A stretch of DNA of 64,000 nucleotides from Halorubrum sp. GN11_10-6_MGM (GTDB taxonomy: Archaea > Halobacteriota > Halobacteria > Halobacteriales > Haloferacaceae). The position numbers were made by a program, and so were the translations under genes. The notes under the pieces were generated by a model that was not told the origin of the DNA, made no database searches, and saw nothing but the letters and a program-made list of their open reading frames with translations. Every line of letters begins with the position of its first letter. Position 1 is the stretch's first letter. Shown here one piece after another: positions 35,182-42,285 of this stretch. The DNA lies in the NCBI RefSeq assembly GCF_005435165.1, contig NZ_SGUC01000001.1:180707-244706 (forward strand), in the 5' to 3' direction.

Positions 35182-36066
35182 TTACTCAGTAACGAACTCG
35201 TTCGTCATCTCGCCGACGCCCTCGACGCCGATAGTAACCGAATCGCCGTCGCCGAGCAGGACCGGGGGCTCGCGGTAGACGCCGACGCCGGGCGGCGTGC
35301 CGGTGAACACCAGATCCCCCGGCTTCAGGGTGAACGCCCGACTACAGAACGAGATCAGCTCGTCGATGCCGAAGATCAGGTTCTCGGTCGACGACTCTTG
35401 AAGGCGCTCGCCGTTGATCTCGGCGAAGATGTCCAGATCGTGCGGGTCGCCCACCTCGTCGGTCGTGACGAGGTCGGGGCCGGTGGGGGCGAAGGTGTCG
35501 AGGCTCTTCCCGCGGACCCACTGGCCGTCGCCGTGCTGGAGGTCGCGCGCGGAGACGTCGTTGCCGACGGTGAAGCCGGCGACGTGGTCCATGGCCTCGT
35601 CGGGGTCGACGCGGCGAGCCTCCTCGCCGATCACGGCGACGAGCTCGGCCTCGTAGTCGACCTTCTCGGTGTACTCGGGGTCCCAGCGGACCGGGTCGTC
35701 CGGGCCGACGACCGAGGTCGGGAACTTCGAGAAGAGGACCGGCTCGTCCGGGATCTCGTTGTCGCCCTCCTCGGCGTGGTCGCGGTAGTTCAGCCCGACG
35801 CAGACGACCTTCTGCGGGTCGTCGACGGGGGCGGCGCGGTCGAGGTCGGCTGGGTCGCGGACGCCGACGCCGGTCGATTCGGCGTACTCGACCGCGAGGT
35901 CGACCTTCCGGCGCCACTCCCAGTCGGCGAGGAGGTCGCTCGTTCGTTCGGGGACGTGGACCCCGGCGGCGGCGCCGGCCTCGGCGAGGTCGACGACGCC
36001 GGCGTCGGTCGCGACGCCGGCCCACGGTGTCTGTGCGTCCGTCGTTCGGTATTGTCCGATTCGCAT
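35182..36066 (-). CDS. Fumarylacetoacetate hydrolase (FAH) family protein
   Basis: A 294-residue protein. An N-terminal domain of about 80 residues precedes the FAH fold with VCVGLNYRDHAEEG, KVDYEAELVAVIGEEAR (Glu ligands), AGFTVGNDVSARDLQ (Asp ligand) and LVFTGTPPGVGVYREP. Such enzymes hydrolyse or decarboxylate acylpyruvates, 2-keto-acids or 2-hydroxymuconate-type compounds using Mg2+. Its place next to an amidohydrolase and a TetR regulator suggests a step in breakdown of a ring or lactam compound. It is the terminal gene before copy 2 of the structured element. Confidence 0.87.
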   Translation of the reverse strand: MRIGQYRTTDAQTPWAGVATDAGVVDLAEAGAAAGVHVPERTSDLLADWEWRRKVDLAVEYAESTGVGVRDPADLDRAAPVDDPQKVVCVGLNYRDHAEEGDNEIPDEPVLFSKFPTSVVGPDDPVRWDPEYTEKVDYEAELVAVIGEEARRVDPDEAMDHVAGFTVGNDVSARDLQHGDGQWVRGKSLDTFAPTGPDLVTTDEVGDPHDLDIFAEINGERLQESSTENLIFGIDELISFCSRAFTLKPGDLVFTGTPPGVGVYREPPVLLGDGDSVTIGVEGVGEMTNEFVTE

Positions 36067-36125
36067 GTGAACTGAGTGGAGTACGTTAAGGGGTGAGTTC
36101 GGTTAGAGAAACTGCGCGGCGGGCG

Positions 36126-37481
36126 TTACAGGTCGATCCCGGCCTCGTCGAGGAGGCGCTCGCCGGAGGCGACGAACCGGTCGAACTCCTCGTCGACCTT
36201 CGGGTTCGTCAGTTCGCCGTCGCGCTTGACGACCTCGCCGTCGACGAGGACGGTGTCGATGTGCGAGGGGTCGGCCTGGAACACGACGGTCTGGATCGGC
36301 GAGTGCGAGGGCGCGGTCATGAAGTCGGTCGCGTCGAACAGCACGAGGTCGGCGCGCTTGCCGGGCGTGATGGTGCCGATCTCGTCGTCGAGTCCGAGCG
36401 CCTTCGCGCCCTCGACCGTGGCCATTTCGAGGGTGTCGCGCGCCGAGATACTGACTTCGGTGACCTCCTCGTCGCCTTCGAGGATCTTCTGGTTGTCGAA
36501 CATGCGCTGGAGCTGCATCCCGATCCGCATCTGACTCCCCATGTCGCCGCTGACGTTCGAGCAGACGTCGACGCCCCACGTCGGGCGCCCGCCGGCTTCG
36601 AGCACCTTCCCGGTGACGGGGATGCCGTGGCCCATCTGCATCTCGACTTCGGGCGTCGACGAGAAGGAGACCCCCTGCTCGACGGCGTGGTCGATGTCCT
36701 CCTGCGAGAAGTGGTTCCCGTGAGCGACGTTGACGTCGGGGCCGAGCTCGTCTTCGAGGCAGCCGAATCCCTGGTAGTCGCCGCCGTACTCGGACGAGGG
36801 CCACAGCGCGGCGCCCATGTGGATCGTCGAGAGGACGCCCAGATCGCGGGCGAGTTCGAGGTCGGCGCGGGCGGTCTCCTCGGTACAGAAGTCGGGACCG
36901 CGGAGCCCGAGCGCGAGGCTGAGCCGGTCGTCGTCGCGGAGCTTCTCCTCGCGGAGCTCGCGGATGTTCTCCTCGGGGAGGCCGACGTCGCTCTCGTACC
37001 ACCACTTCGCCGAGTCGTCGCCCGGCGGACCGTAGGTGTACACGGCACGGATTCCGGCGTCCTTGAGGGCGTCGACGGCGCGTTCGCCGTGTTCGAGCGT
37101 GTTCGGGTACGACCAGTCGAGGGCGGTGGTCGTGCCGGTGTGGAGCTTCTCGAAGGCGCCGAAGAGACCGCCGAGATACATGTCCTCCGGCCGGTAGAGC
37201 CCGGTGATGTTGCCGAGCATGTGGTCGAAGTACTCGTTCATCAGCGACCAGTCGCCGGCGATGCCGCGTACCTGCGTCTGCGCGAGGTGGATGTGCGAGT
37301 CGACGAAGCCGGGGACGACGATCTTCCCGGAGGCGTCGATCTCCTCCGCGTTCGACGCCGACAGTCCGGTTCCGACCTCGACGATTTCCCCGTCCTCGAT
37401 CAGGACGTCGGCCTCGTCGAACTCCCCGACGTCCGGGTCGAGCGAGACCACGGTTCCGTTTCGCACGATCGTCTGTGTCAT
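36126..37481 (-). CDS. Amidohydrolase/deaminase of the TrzN-MtaD-SsnA group
   Basis: A 451-residue metal-dependent hydrolase. The HxH site is in FVDSHIHLAQTQVRG near residue 60, with His in VNVAHGNHFSQEDIDHA, a mid His in LSTIHMGAALW, and Asp in TWGVDVCSNVSGDM. A C-terminal beta-sandwich is seen (EIGTITPGKRADLVLFD). Relatives deaminate or dechlorinate rings (S-adenosylhomocysteine deaminase, TrzN, guanine deaminase). The gene is divergent from the TetR gene. The shared promoter holds operator site B directly against its TATA-like AAATTTTTAACC. Confidence 0.88.
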   Translation of the reverse strand: MTQTIVRNGTVVSLDPDVGEFDEADVLIEDGEIVEVGTGLSASNAEEIDASGKIVVPGFVDSHIHLAQTQVRGIAGDWSLMNEYFDHMLGNITGLYRPEDMYLGGLFGAFEKLHTGTTTALDWSYPNTLEHGERAVDALKDAGIRAVYTYGPPGDDSAKWWYESDVGLPEENIRELREEKLRDDDRLSLALGLRGPDFCTEETARADLELARDLGVLSTIHMGAALWPSSEYGGDYQGFGCLEDELGPDVNVAHGNHFSQEDIDHAVEQGVSFSSTPEVEMQMGHGIPVTGKVLEAGGRPTWGVDVCSNVSGDMGSQMRIGMQLQRMFDNQKILEGDEEVTEVSISARDTLEMATVEGAKALGLDDEIGTITPGKRADLVLFDATDFMTAPSHSPIQTVVFQADPSHIDTVLVDGEVVKRDGELTNPKVDEEFDRFVASGERLLDEAGIDL

Positions 37482-37515
37482 GTTCGATAATAGGGTTTGA
37501 CCAAGAGGTTAAAAA

Positions 37516-37531
37516 TTTACCGGGCAGTAAA
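37516..37531. promoter_or_regulatory. Operator site B (TTTAC-N6-GTAAA)
   Basis: TTTAC-CGGGCA-GTAAA between the divergent amidohydrolase and TetR genes. It overlaps the upstream side of the TATA-like element of the amidohydrolase promoter. It lies about 60-75 bases before the TetR ATG, whose own TATA candidate is GTATTATG at about 37559-37566. Confidence 0.72.
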
Positions 37532-37589
37532 CTTGGGAGCGGCGTTGGCGGAGCAATCGTATTATGTACCTCACACGTAGAGTGTGGGT

Positions 37590-38258
37590 ATGAGCGAATC
37601 ACAAGACGGATCGGCGAGCGAATCGGTCGAGTCGCCGACCGACGACGCCGACGGCGGCGAGACGGTCTCCTCGAAGGACACGAAGGAGGTGATCATGGAG
37701 GCCACCTTCCGCGCGCTGAGCAAACACGGGTACAAGGACCTCCGGATGCGCGACATCGGCGAGGAGATGGACCTCACCCGGCAGGTCATCCACTACCACT
37801 TCGACGGGAAGTACGACCTCATGTCCTCGTTCCTCGAACACATCATCGACCAGTACGAGGGCAGCGTGGTCGTCGACGGCGACGACGACCCGCGGACCGA
37901 ACTCCGCGCTCGGGTCGACCAGTGTCTGTTCGGCCCCGAGTTCGAGGAGTTCAGCCACTGGGACCGGATGAAGGTGTACCACGAGCTGTACACGCAGGCG
38001 CAAAACGACGGCGACCACCGCGAGGTGTTCAACGAGCATTACGAGCGCATCCGCGGCAGCATCGTCGAGGTCGTCGAGGAGGGGATAGAGCAGGGCGTCT
38101 TCCGCGACGTCGACGCCGAGCGGATGGGGCAGCTGGTGACCGACGTGATCCACGCCGCGCGCGGGCGCCGCATCTCGCTCGGTCACGAGGACGCGCCCGA
38201 GGAGGCGCGGAAGGCGATAGACGAGTTCATCCTGGAGTCGCTCGAACGGACGGAGTAG
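37590..38258 (+). CDS. TetR/AcrR-family transcriptional regulator
   Basis: About 222 residues from the ATG at 37590; a GTG at 37584 is less likely, because GTATTATG lies about 27 bases before the ATG. After an acidic N-terminus of about 30 residues, the TetR helix-turn-helix is clear: IMEATFRALSKHGYKDLRMRDIGEEMDLTRQVIHYHF is the region, with recognition helix near residue 60. A ligand-binding helical domain follows. It is probably the repressor for the surrounding cluster, acting at TTTAC-N6-GTAAA sites found here and at two further promoters. A 19-bp duplication follows its stop. Confidence 0.88.
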   Translation: MSESQDGSASESVESPTDDADGGETVSSKDTKEVIMEATFRALSKHGYKDLRMRDIGEEMDLTRQVIHYHFDGKYDLMSSFLEHIIDQYEGSVVVDGDDDPRTELRARVDQCLFGPEFEEFSHWDRMKVYHELYTQAQNDGDHREVFNEHYERIRGSIVEVVEEGIEQGVFRDVDAERMGQLVTDVIHAARGRRISLGHEDAPEEARKAIDEFILESLERTE

Positions 38259-38268
38259 TCGGCGGCGC

Positions 38269-38301
38269 GTTTCCCGTCGAGGTCACCGTTTCCCGTCGAG
38301 G
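38269..38301. repeat. 19-bp duplication after the tetR stop
   Basis: GTTTCCCGTCGAGG occurs at 38269 and again at 38288, with a 19-base period, ten bases after the TetR stop codon. It belongs to the pattern of short duplications behind stop codons. Confidence 0.6.
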
Positions 38302-38367
38302 CCGGCACCGGCCCCGCTGTTTGTTCTTTTCGTCGAGGACGAAGTCCGGTGAGGCCGAGGTCCGCGA

Positions 38368-38793
38368 TCAGGCGTCGTCGACCGCGACGAGCCGTGGATC
38401 GGTCCGGTCGCGGCTCTCTCGAAGTCGGTGAGAGCCCTCGAACCGCACGGCGTCGCCGGGCGAGAGGTCGCCGGCGGCGGCCTGCGCGATCAGCTGGACC
38501 TCGTCGAACCGGGCCAGCGCGAGGTGATTCGGTGCGCGGACGTCCGGCGGCGTAGTCTCGACGGTGGTCGTCGCGACGACCTCCCCCGTTTCGAGTGGAA
38601 CCGTCGATGCGTCCGCCGACGAGCGGCCGCAGTCCGGGCACCGGCGCCGGTCGTAGTACCAGCGTCGGCCGCAGTCGTCACAGGCGAACGCGCGGTCCGC
38701 GGGGATGTCGCGGTCGAAACCCGGAGCGCCGGAGCCCTCGGCAATCGTCTCCTCAAGGGAGCGGTCGGAGTGGGCGCGGTCGGAACCCGTCAT
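38368..38793 (-). CDS. Zn-ribbon/OB-fold (DUF35) acyl-CoA-associated protein
   Basis: About 141 residues from the ATG at 38793, which overlaps the thiolase stop. A rubredoxin-like zinc ribbon (ACDDCGRRWYYDRRRCPDCG) is followed by an OB-like domain (GEVVATTTVETTPPDVRAPNHLALARFD). DUF35 proteins bind thiolases and HMG-CoA synthase in archaea and channel acetoacetyl-CoA between them. Here the partner is the adjacent thiolase-like gene. No HMG-CoA synthase is nearby, so the pair may serve a dedicated catabolic thiolysis. Confidence 0.87.
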   Translation of the reverse strand: MTGSDRAHSDRSLEETIAEGSGAPGFDRDIPADRAFACDDCGRRWYYDRRRCPDCGRSSADASTVPLETGEVVATTTVETTPPDVRAPNHLALARFDEVQLIAQAAAGDLSPGDAVRFEGSHRLRESRDRTDPRLVAVDDA

Positions 38794-39980
38794 GCGCGCA
38801 ACACCGTACAGACGCTGTTGTTCCCGAACCCGGCGACGTTGATCGCGAAGGCCGTCTCCGCGCCGTCGACGCGGCGGTTTTCGGGGAGGTCCCCCCGGAG
38901 CTGCCACACGAGTTCGACGATCTGCGAGAGGCCGGTCGCGCCGAGGGGATGCCCGCGGGCCTTGAGCCCGCCGCCGGGGTTGACCGGGAGTTCGCCGTCG
39001 AGCGCGGTGTCGCCGTCGAGCGTCGCCTCCCACGCGGTGCCGGTCTCGTAGAACCCGAGCTCTTCGAGTTCGATCAGTTCGAGGACGGTGAACGCGTCGT
39101 GGATACAGGCGACGTCGACGTCGTCCGGGCGGACTCCGGCGCGGTCGAAGACGCGCTCGCCCGCGGTCCGGACCGAGTCGATCGAGAGCGGGTCGGGACG
39201 CTCGGCGACGGCGTGGGTGCCCGTCGCGCTCGCGATACCCGCGACGCGCGGGCCGGTCCGGTCCTCGGAGTCGTCGCGACCGGCGCGGGTCAGGACGACC
39301 GCGGCGGCGCCGTCGGACATCGGACAGCAGTCGTACAGCCGGAGCGGTGCGGCGACGACCGGAGAGTCGAGCGCGTCCTCGACGTCGATCGGCTTCCGGA
39401 ACTGCGCGACGGGGTTGTCGACCGCGTTGCCGTGGTTCTTCGCCGCGACCGCGGCGAGCGCCTCCCGGGGAGCGTCGTAGCGGTCGAGGTAGGCGCCCGC
39501 GGCGAGGCCGCCGAACGAAGGGAGCGTGATCCCCTGCGCGTACTCGCGACGGTGGACGAGGCGGCTGATCGCCTCGGTGACGTCCCGCGTGTCGCCCGCG
39601 GACATCTTCTCGGCGCCGACGACGAGAACGGTGTCGGCTTCGCTGCTCTCGACGCCGCTGCGAAGGGTCTCGACGCCGCGGTGAAAGGCGCTGGCGCCGG
39701 TCGCGCTCGTGTTCTCGATCCGGTCGGCGGACGCGCCGTCGAGACCGAGCGCGGCCGCGAGCGCGTTCGCGAGGCCCGCACTCTCGTCGAGCGCTTCGGC
39801 GAGGGCGTTGCCGACGTGGAGCGCGTCGACGGCCGCGGGGTCGACCGCGGCGTCGTCTAGGGCGCGCTCGGCGGCCGCGGCGGCCAGATCGCTGAGGGAG
39901 CGCCCCGAATCGCTCTCGAACGGAGTCATGCCGACGCCCGCGACGCGGACGCCGGTGGAGTCCGTCGCGTTCGACCCCAT
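38790..39980 (-). CDS. Thiolase-fold protein with Ser in place of the catalytic Cys
   Basis: A 396-residue thiolase-superfamily protein of the SCP-x/archaeal type, partner to the DUF35 gene. The position of the nucleophilic Cys (usually CASG or similar) reads NTSATGASAF, so residue 92 is Ser. The downstream motifs IHDAFTVLELIELEELGF and LKARGHPLGATGLSQI keep the catalytic His of GHP. The final CxG segment is replaced by AGFGNNSV. It could be a decarboxylase, an acyl-transfer scaffold or an inactive partner, rather than a normal acetyl-CoA acyltransferase. It overlaps both neighbours. Confidence 0.82.
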   Translation of the reverse strand: MGSNATDSTGVRVAGVGMTPFESDSGRSLSDLAAAAAERALDDAAVDPAAVDALHVGNALAEALDESAGLANALAAALGLDGASADRIENTSATGASAFHRGVETLRSGVESSEADTVLVVGAEKMSAGDTRDVTEAISRLVHRREYAQGITLPSFGGLAAGAYLDRYDAPREALAAVAAKNHGNAVDNPVAQFRKPIDVEDALDSPVVAAPLRLYDCCPMSDGAAAVVLTRAGRDDSEDRTGPRVAGIASATGTHAVAERPDPLSIDSVRTAGERVFDRAGVRPDDVDVACIHDAFTVLELIELEELGFYETGTAWEATLDGDTALDGELPVNPGGGLKARGHPLGATGLSQIVELVWQLRGDLPENRRVDGAETAFAINVAGFGNNSVCTVLRA

Positions 39981-41293
39981 CAGTCGTCGGTGTCCCCGTC
40001 GTCGACGTCTGCGTCGTCAGCGTCCGCGTCGTCAGCATCCGCGTCGTCGGCGTCCGCGTCGTCGCCGAACACGCCCAGTTCCGCGAGGCGGTCGATCTCG
40101 GCCTCGGAGTAGCCGTGTTCCCGGAACACCTCGCGGTTGTGTTCGCCTAAGAGCGGCGGCGGAAGCTCGAAGCCGCTCTCCGCGTTGCGGAACTTGAGCG
40201 GGTGTTCGATGACGGGTACCTCGCCGAGTTCGGGATGCTCGATCTCGGTGACGGTCCCGCGGGCCTCGATCTGCGGGCTGTCGAGCGCCTCCTCGACGCT
40301 GTACACCGGACCGGCGGGGACGCCGGCGTCCTCGGCGATGACCTCGATCCACTCGTCGGTCGTCTTGTCGGCGAGAGTGGCCTCGATTTCGGCCTCCAGT
40401 TCGTCGAGGTGCTCCACGCGGTCCGCGTTCATCTCGAAGCGGTCGTCCTCGGGGAGGTCGGGCCGGTCGAGCGCCTCGCAGAGCTCGCCCCAGAGCTTCT
40501 CGTTGAGGATACAGATGTTGATGAACCCGTCTTTCGTCTCGAACGTCTGGTACGGGGCGAGAACCGGGTCCTTCGTCCCCATGCGCTTCGTCTCCTCGCC
40601 CGCGAACACCATCCCGGCCTGCTTGGTGAGCCACGGCAGGGTGGCTTCGAGCATCCCGAGGTCGATATACTCGCCATCGCCCGTTTGCTCTCTGCGGTAG
40701 AGGGCGGTCGTCGCGCCGAAGGCGGCCCACATCGCCGTGATCAGGTCCGTTATCGGCAGGCCGACTTTGACGGGTTGGCGATCGGCTTCGCCGGTGACGC
40801 TCATGATCCCGCTCATCCCCTGAATGAGGAGGTCGTACCCGGAGCGCTCGCGCCACGGGCCGGTCTGGCCGAACGCGGAGATCGCGAGGTAGATCAGGTC
40901 CTCGTTGTGCTCGGTCAGGGTGTCGTAGTCGACGTCGAGCCGCTCGGCGGTGCCCGGTCGGAAGTTCTGGATGAAGATGTCCGCCTCTTCGACGAGCTCG
41001 TACAGGGCCTCCTTGGCGTCGTCGTTCTTCAGGTCGAGTTCGAGGCTCTTCTTCCCGTAGCTCAGGGTCCAGTAGTACGGCGACTCGCCCTTGATAAACG
41101 GCGGACCGGAGTGGCGGACGGCGTCGCCGTATCCGGGTTGTTCGATCTTGACGACCTCCGCGCCCTGGTTCGCCAGCATCGCCGAGCAGAAGCCGCCGGT
41201 GACGAACGTCGAGAGGTCGAGGACCGTGACGCCTTCTAGGATCTTCCCGCCGCTCGTAGGGGCGTGACTTTCGGTACCGCTGGCATCGGTCAT
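39980..41293 (-). CDS. CaiB/BaiF-family (class III) CoA transferase
   Basis: About 437 residues from the ATG at 41293, which has a GAGGTGG ribosome-binding site about 8 bases upstream. The open frame continues to a GTG at 41335, but that lies against the operator. Family features include VLDLSTFVTGGFCSAMLANQGAEVVKIEQP, GDGEYIDLGMLEATLPWL (catalytic Asp in YIDLGML), and MSVTGEADRQPVKVG. The enzyme moves CoA between acids without a covalent enzyme-CoA thioester typical of class I. The C-terminus ends in a DDADA repeat tail produced by a 15-bp repeat. It heads an operon with the thiolase-like and DUF35 genes. Confidence 0.9.
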   Translation of the reverse strand: MTDASGTESHAPTSGGKILEGVTVLDLSTFVTGGFCSAMLANQGAEVVKIEQPGYGDAVRHSGPPFIKGESPYYWTLSYGKKSLELDLKNDDAKEALYELVEEADIFIQNFRPGTAERLDVDYDTLTEHNEDLIYLAISAFGQTGPWRERSGYDLLIQGMSGIMSVTGEADRQPVKVGLPITDLITAMWAAFGATTALYRREQTGDGEYIDLGMLEATLPWLTKQAGMVFAGEETKRMGTKDPVLAPYQTFETKDGFINICILNEKLWGELCEALDRPDLPEDDRFEMNADRVEHLDELEAEIEATLADKTTDEWIEVIAEDAGVPAGPVYSVEEALDSPQIEARGTVTEIEHPELGEVPVIEHPLKFRNAESGFELPPPLLGEHNREVFREHGYSEAEIDRLAELGVFGDDADADDADADDADADDADVDDGDTDD

Positions 41294-41343
41294 CGGACCA
41301 CCTCGTCTGACGTGGGGAGCCGTCTCATGGTACACGTACGGTG

Positions 41344-41359
41344 TGTTTACCGGGTGGTA
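41344..41359. promoter_or_regulatory. Operator site C (TTTAC-N6-GTAAA)
   Basis: TTTAC-CGGGTG-GTAAA about 50-65 bases before the CoA transferase ATG. The AT-rich right half reads, on the minus strand, as AGTTTTACC, the only TATA-like sequence here. A repressor bound at this palindrome would therefore cover the promoter. Confidence 0.7.
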
Positions 41360-41470
41360 AAACTACCGGCGACGACCGTGATGTTCGTTGATGGGTCGTC
41401 AGTAGAACGCCGCAGCTCGTCGGCATCGACGACGGTGTCTACCCGAAACGACGGGAAGGACCGTGCCCCC

Positions 41471-41493
41471 CACCCCTTCGTTTCGGGTGGAAC
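41471..41493 (-). promoter_or_regulatory. Origin recognition box, left
   Basis: CACCCCTTCGTTTCGGGTGG plus three bases; exact reverse complement of the box at 41696-41718. The adjoining GCCCCCC gives a G-string on the minus strand. Expected to bind the product of the adjacent orc1/cdc6 gene. Confidence 0.85.
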
Positions 41494-41695
41494 TACCCGA
41501 CGGTTCGGGGTGGTTGGTGGATGTCCGGGCTCGGTTTGGATGCGACTAGATGATTTCACTGTAGATATATCATAAAACAACTACAACACAACAAATATAA
41601 TCTAGGACAGATTGTCGAGGGTACTGTTCTACAGTCTCTAATATAAATCCACCGGTATAATAAACCCGCCTCACCTCCCCCTCCCCCTATCTGCC

Positions 41696-41718
41696 GTTCC
41701 ACCCGAAACGAAGGGGTG
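41696..41718 (+). promoter_or_regulatory. Origin recognition box, right
   Basis: GTTCCACCCGAAACGAAGGG plus GTG, followed by TGGGGGTGAC. Inverted relative to the left box, so the pair points outward from the AT-rich centre. Confidence 0.85.
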
Positions 41719-41726
41719 TGGGGGTG

Positions 41727-42285
41727 ACATCTGTCGTGAAAATCAAATGCCATGAAGAGGAACGGGACGAGATCGATGAGACAGACAAGACTGACAAGAC
41801 CGACGAGACTGACGAGACGGAAACGGGAGCTGAACTGCCCGTGTAGTTACCGGTGGCCAGTGTGGCTACCAGTGGGATTACGAGCCCCACAGGCACGCTG
41901 ACGAAGCTCCCGGGTCGGGTACACCAAGACTGTGCCCCGTCACGATGCTTGTCCTCCGACACGTGGACTAACTCGGATACGTCGGCGAGACGTGGGGAAG
42001 CCGTCACGGAGTTCTAGCGAGCATCGCTGCGATCGACTCGACCTCTCGACAGATCCGACTGACGCATCGATCGGCGTATCTCACTACCGTGATAACCCTC
42101 ACATAACGCGAGGGGGAGCGTTTCAACTCCAGAGAGGAACACTTTTGTACCATCTCTTCATCTGGTTCGACTGTATCAACTGGACGTGGTCGCTCGCAGA
42201 TCTGACCACGGATCCGTATTTCGGACCGGAGACGGCGTCTGAATCGACTTGCGCGACCGTCTCCACTTGAAACAGGGGGGTTCAC
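41727..42285. other. Gene-free region between origin and orc1
   Basis: About 560 bases with no credible gene. Four tandem 9-bp units GACAAGACT/GACGAGACG lie at 41784-41819. The remainder is of moderate GC with no clear strong promoter; ATAACCCTCACATAACGCG at about 42091-42109 and TTGTACCATCTC at 42144-42155 are AT-richer patches. Short open frames here have atypical composition and are not believed. Confidence 0.5.

Larger units (their letters stand above)
41436..41726. other. oriC: Replication origin core (oriC)
   Basis: Two copies of one 23-bp sequence lie as an exact inverted pair: 41471-41493 (minus) and 41696-41718 (plus), core CCACCCGAAACGAAGGGGTG. Both are extended by a G-run pointing away from the centre, as in haloarchaeal origin recognition boxes. 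Between them are about 200 bp of very AT-rich DNA, with TAGATATATCATAAAACAAC at about 41562-41581 and ATATAAATCC at 41641. This is the expected unwinding element. A third, degenerate box (CTACCCGAAACGACGGG) lies at 41439-41455. The orc1/cdc6 gene starts 560 bp to the right. Confidence 0.88.

Noticed and set aside
41687..42270. Two small open frames in the origin-orc1 gap
   Set aside because: Their composition does not fit haloarchaeal proteins (Ser/Val repeats from a 9-bp tandem array), they have no promoter or family match, and they overlap the right origin box.
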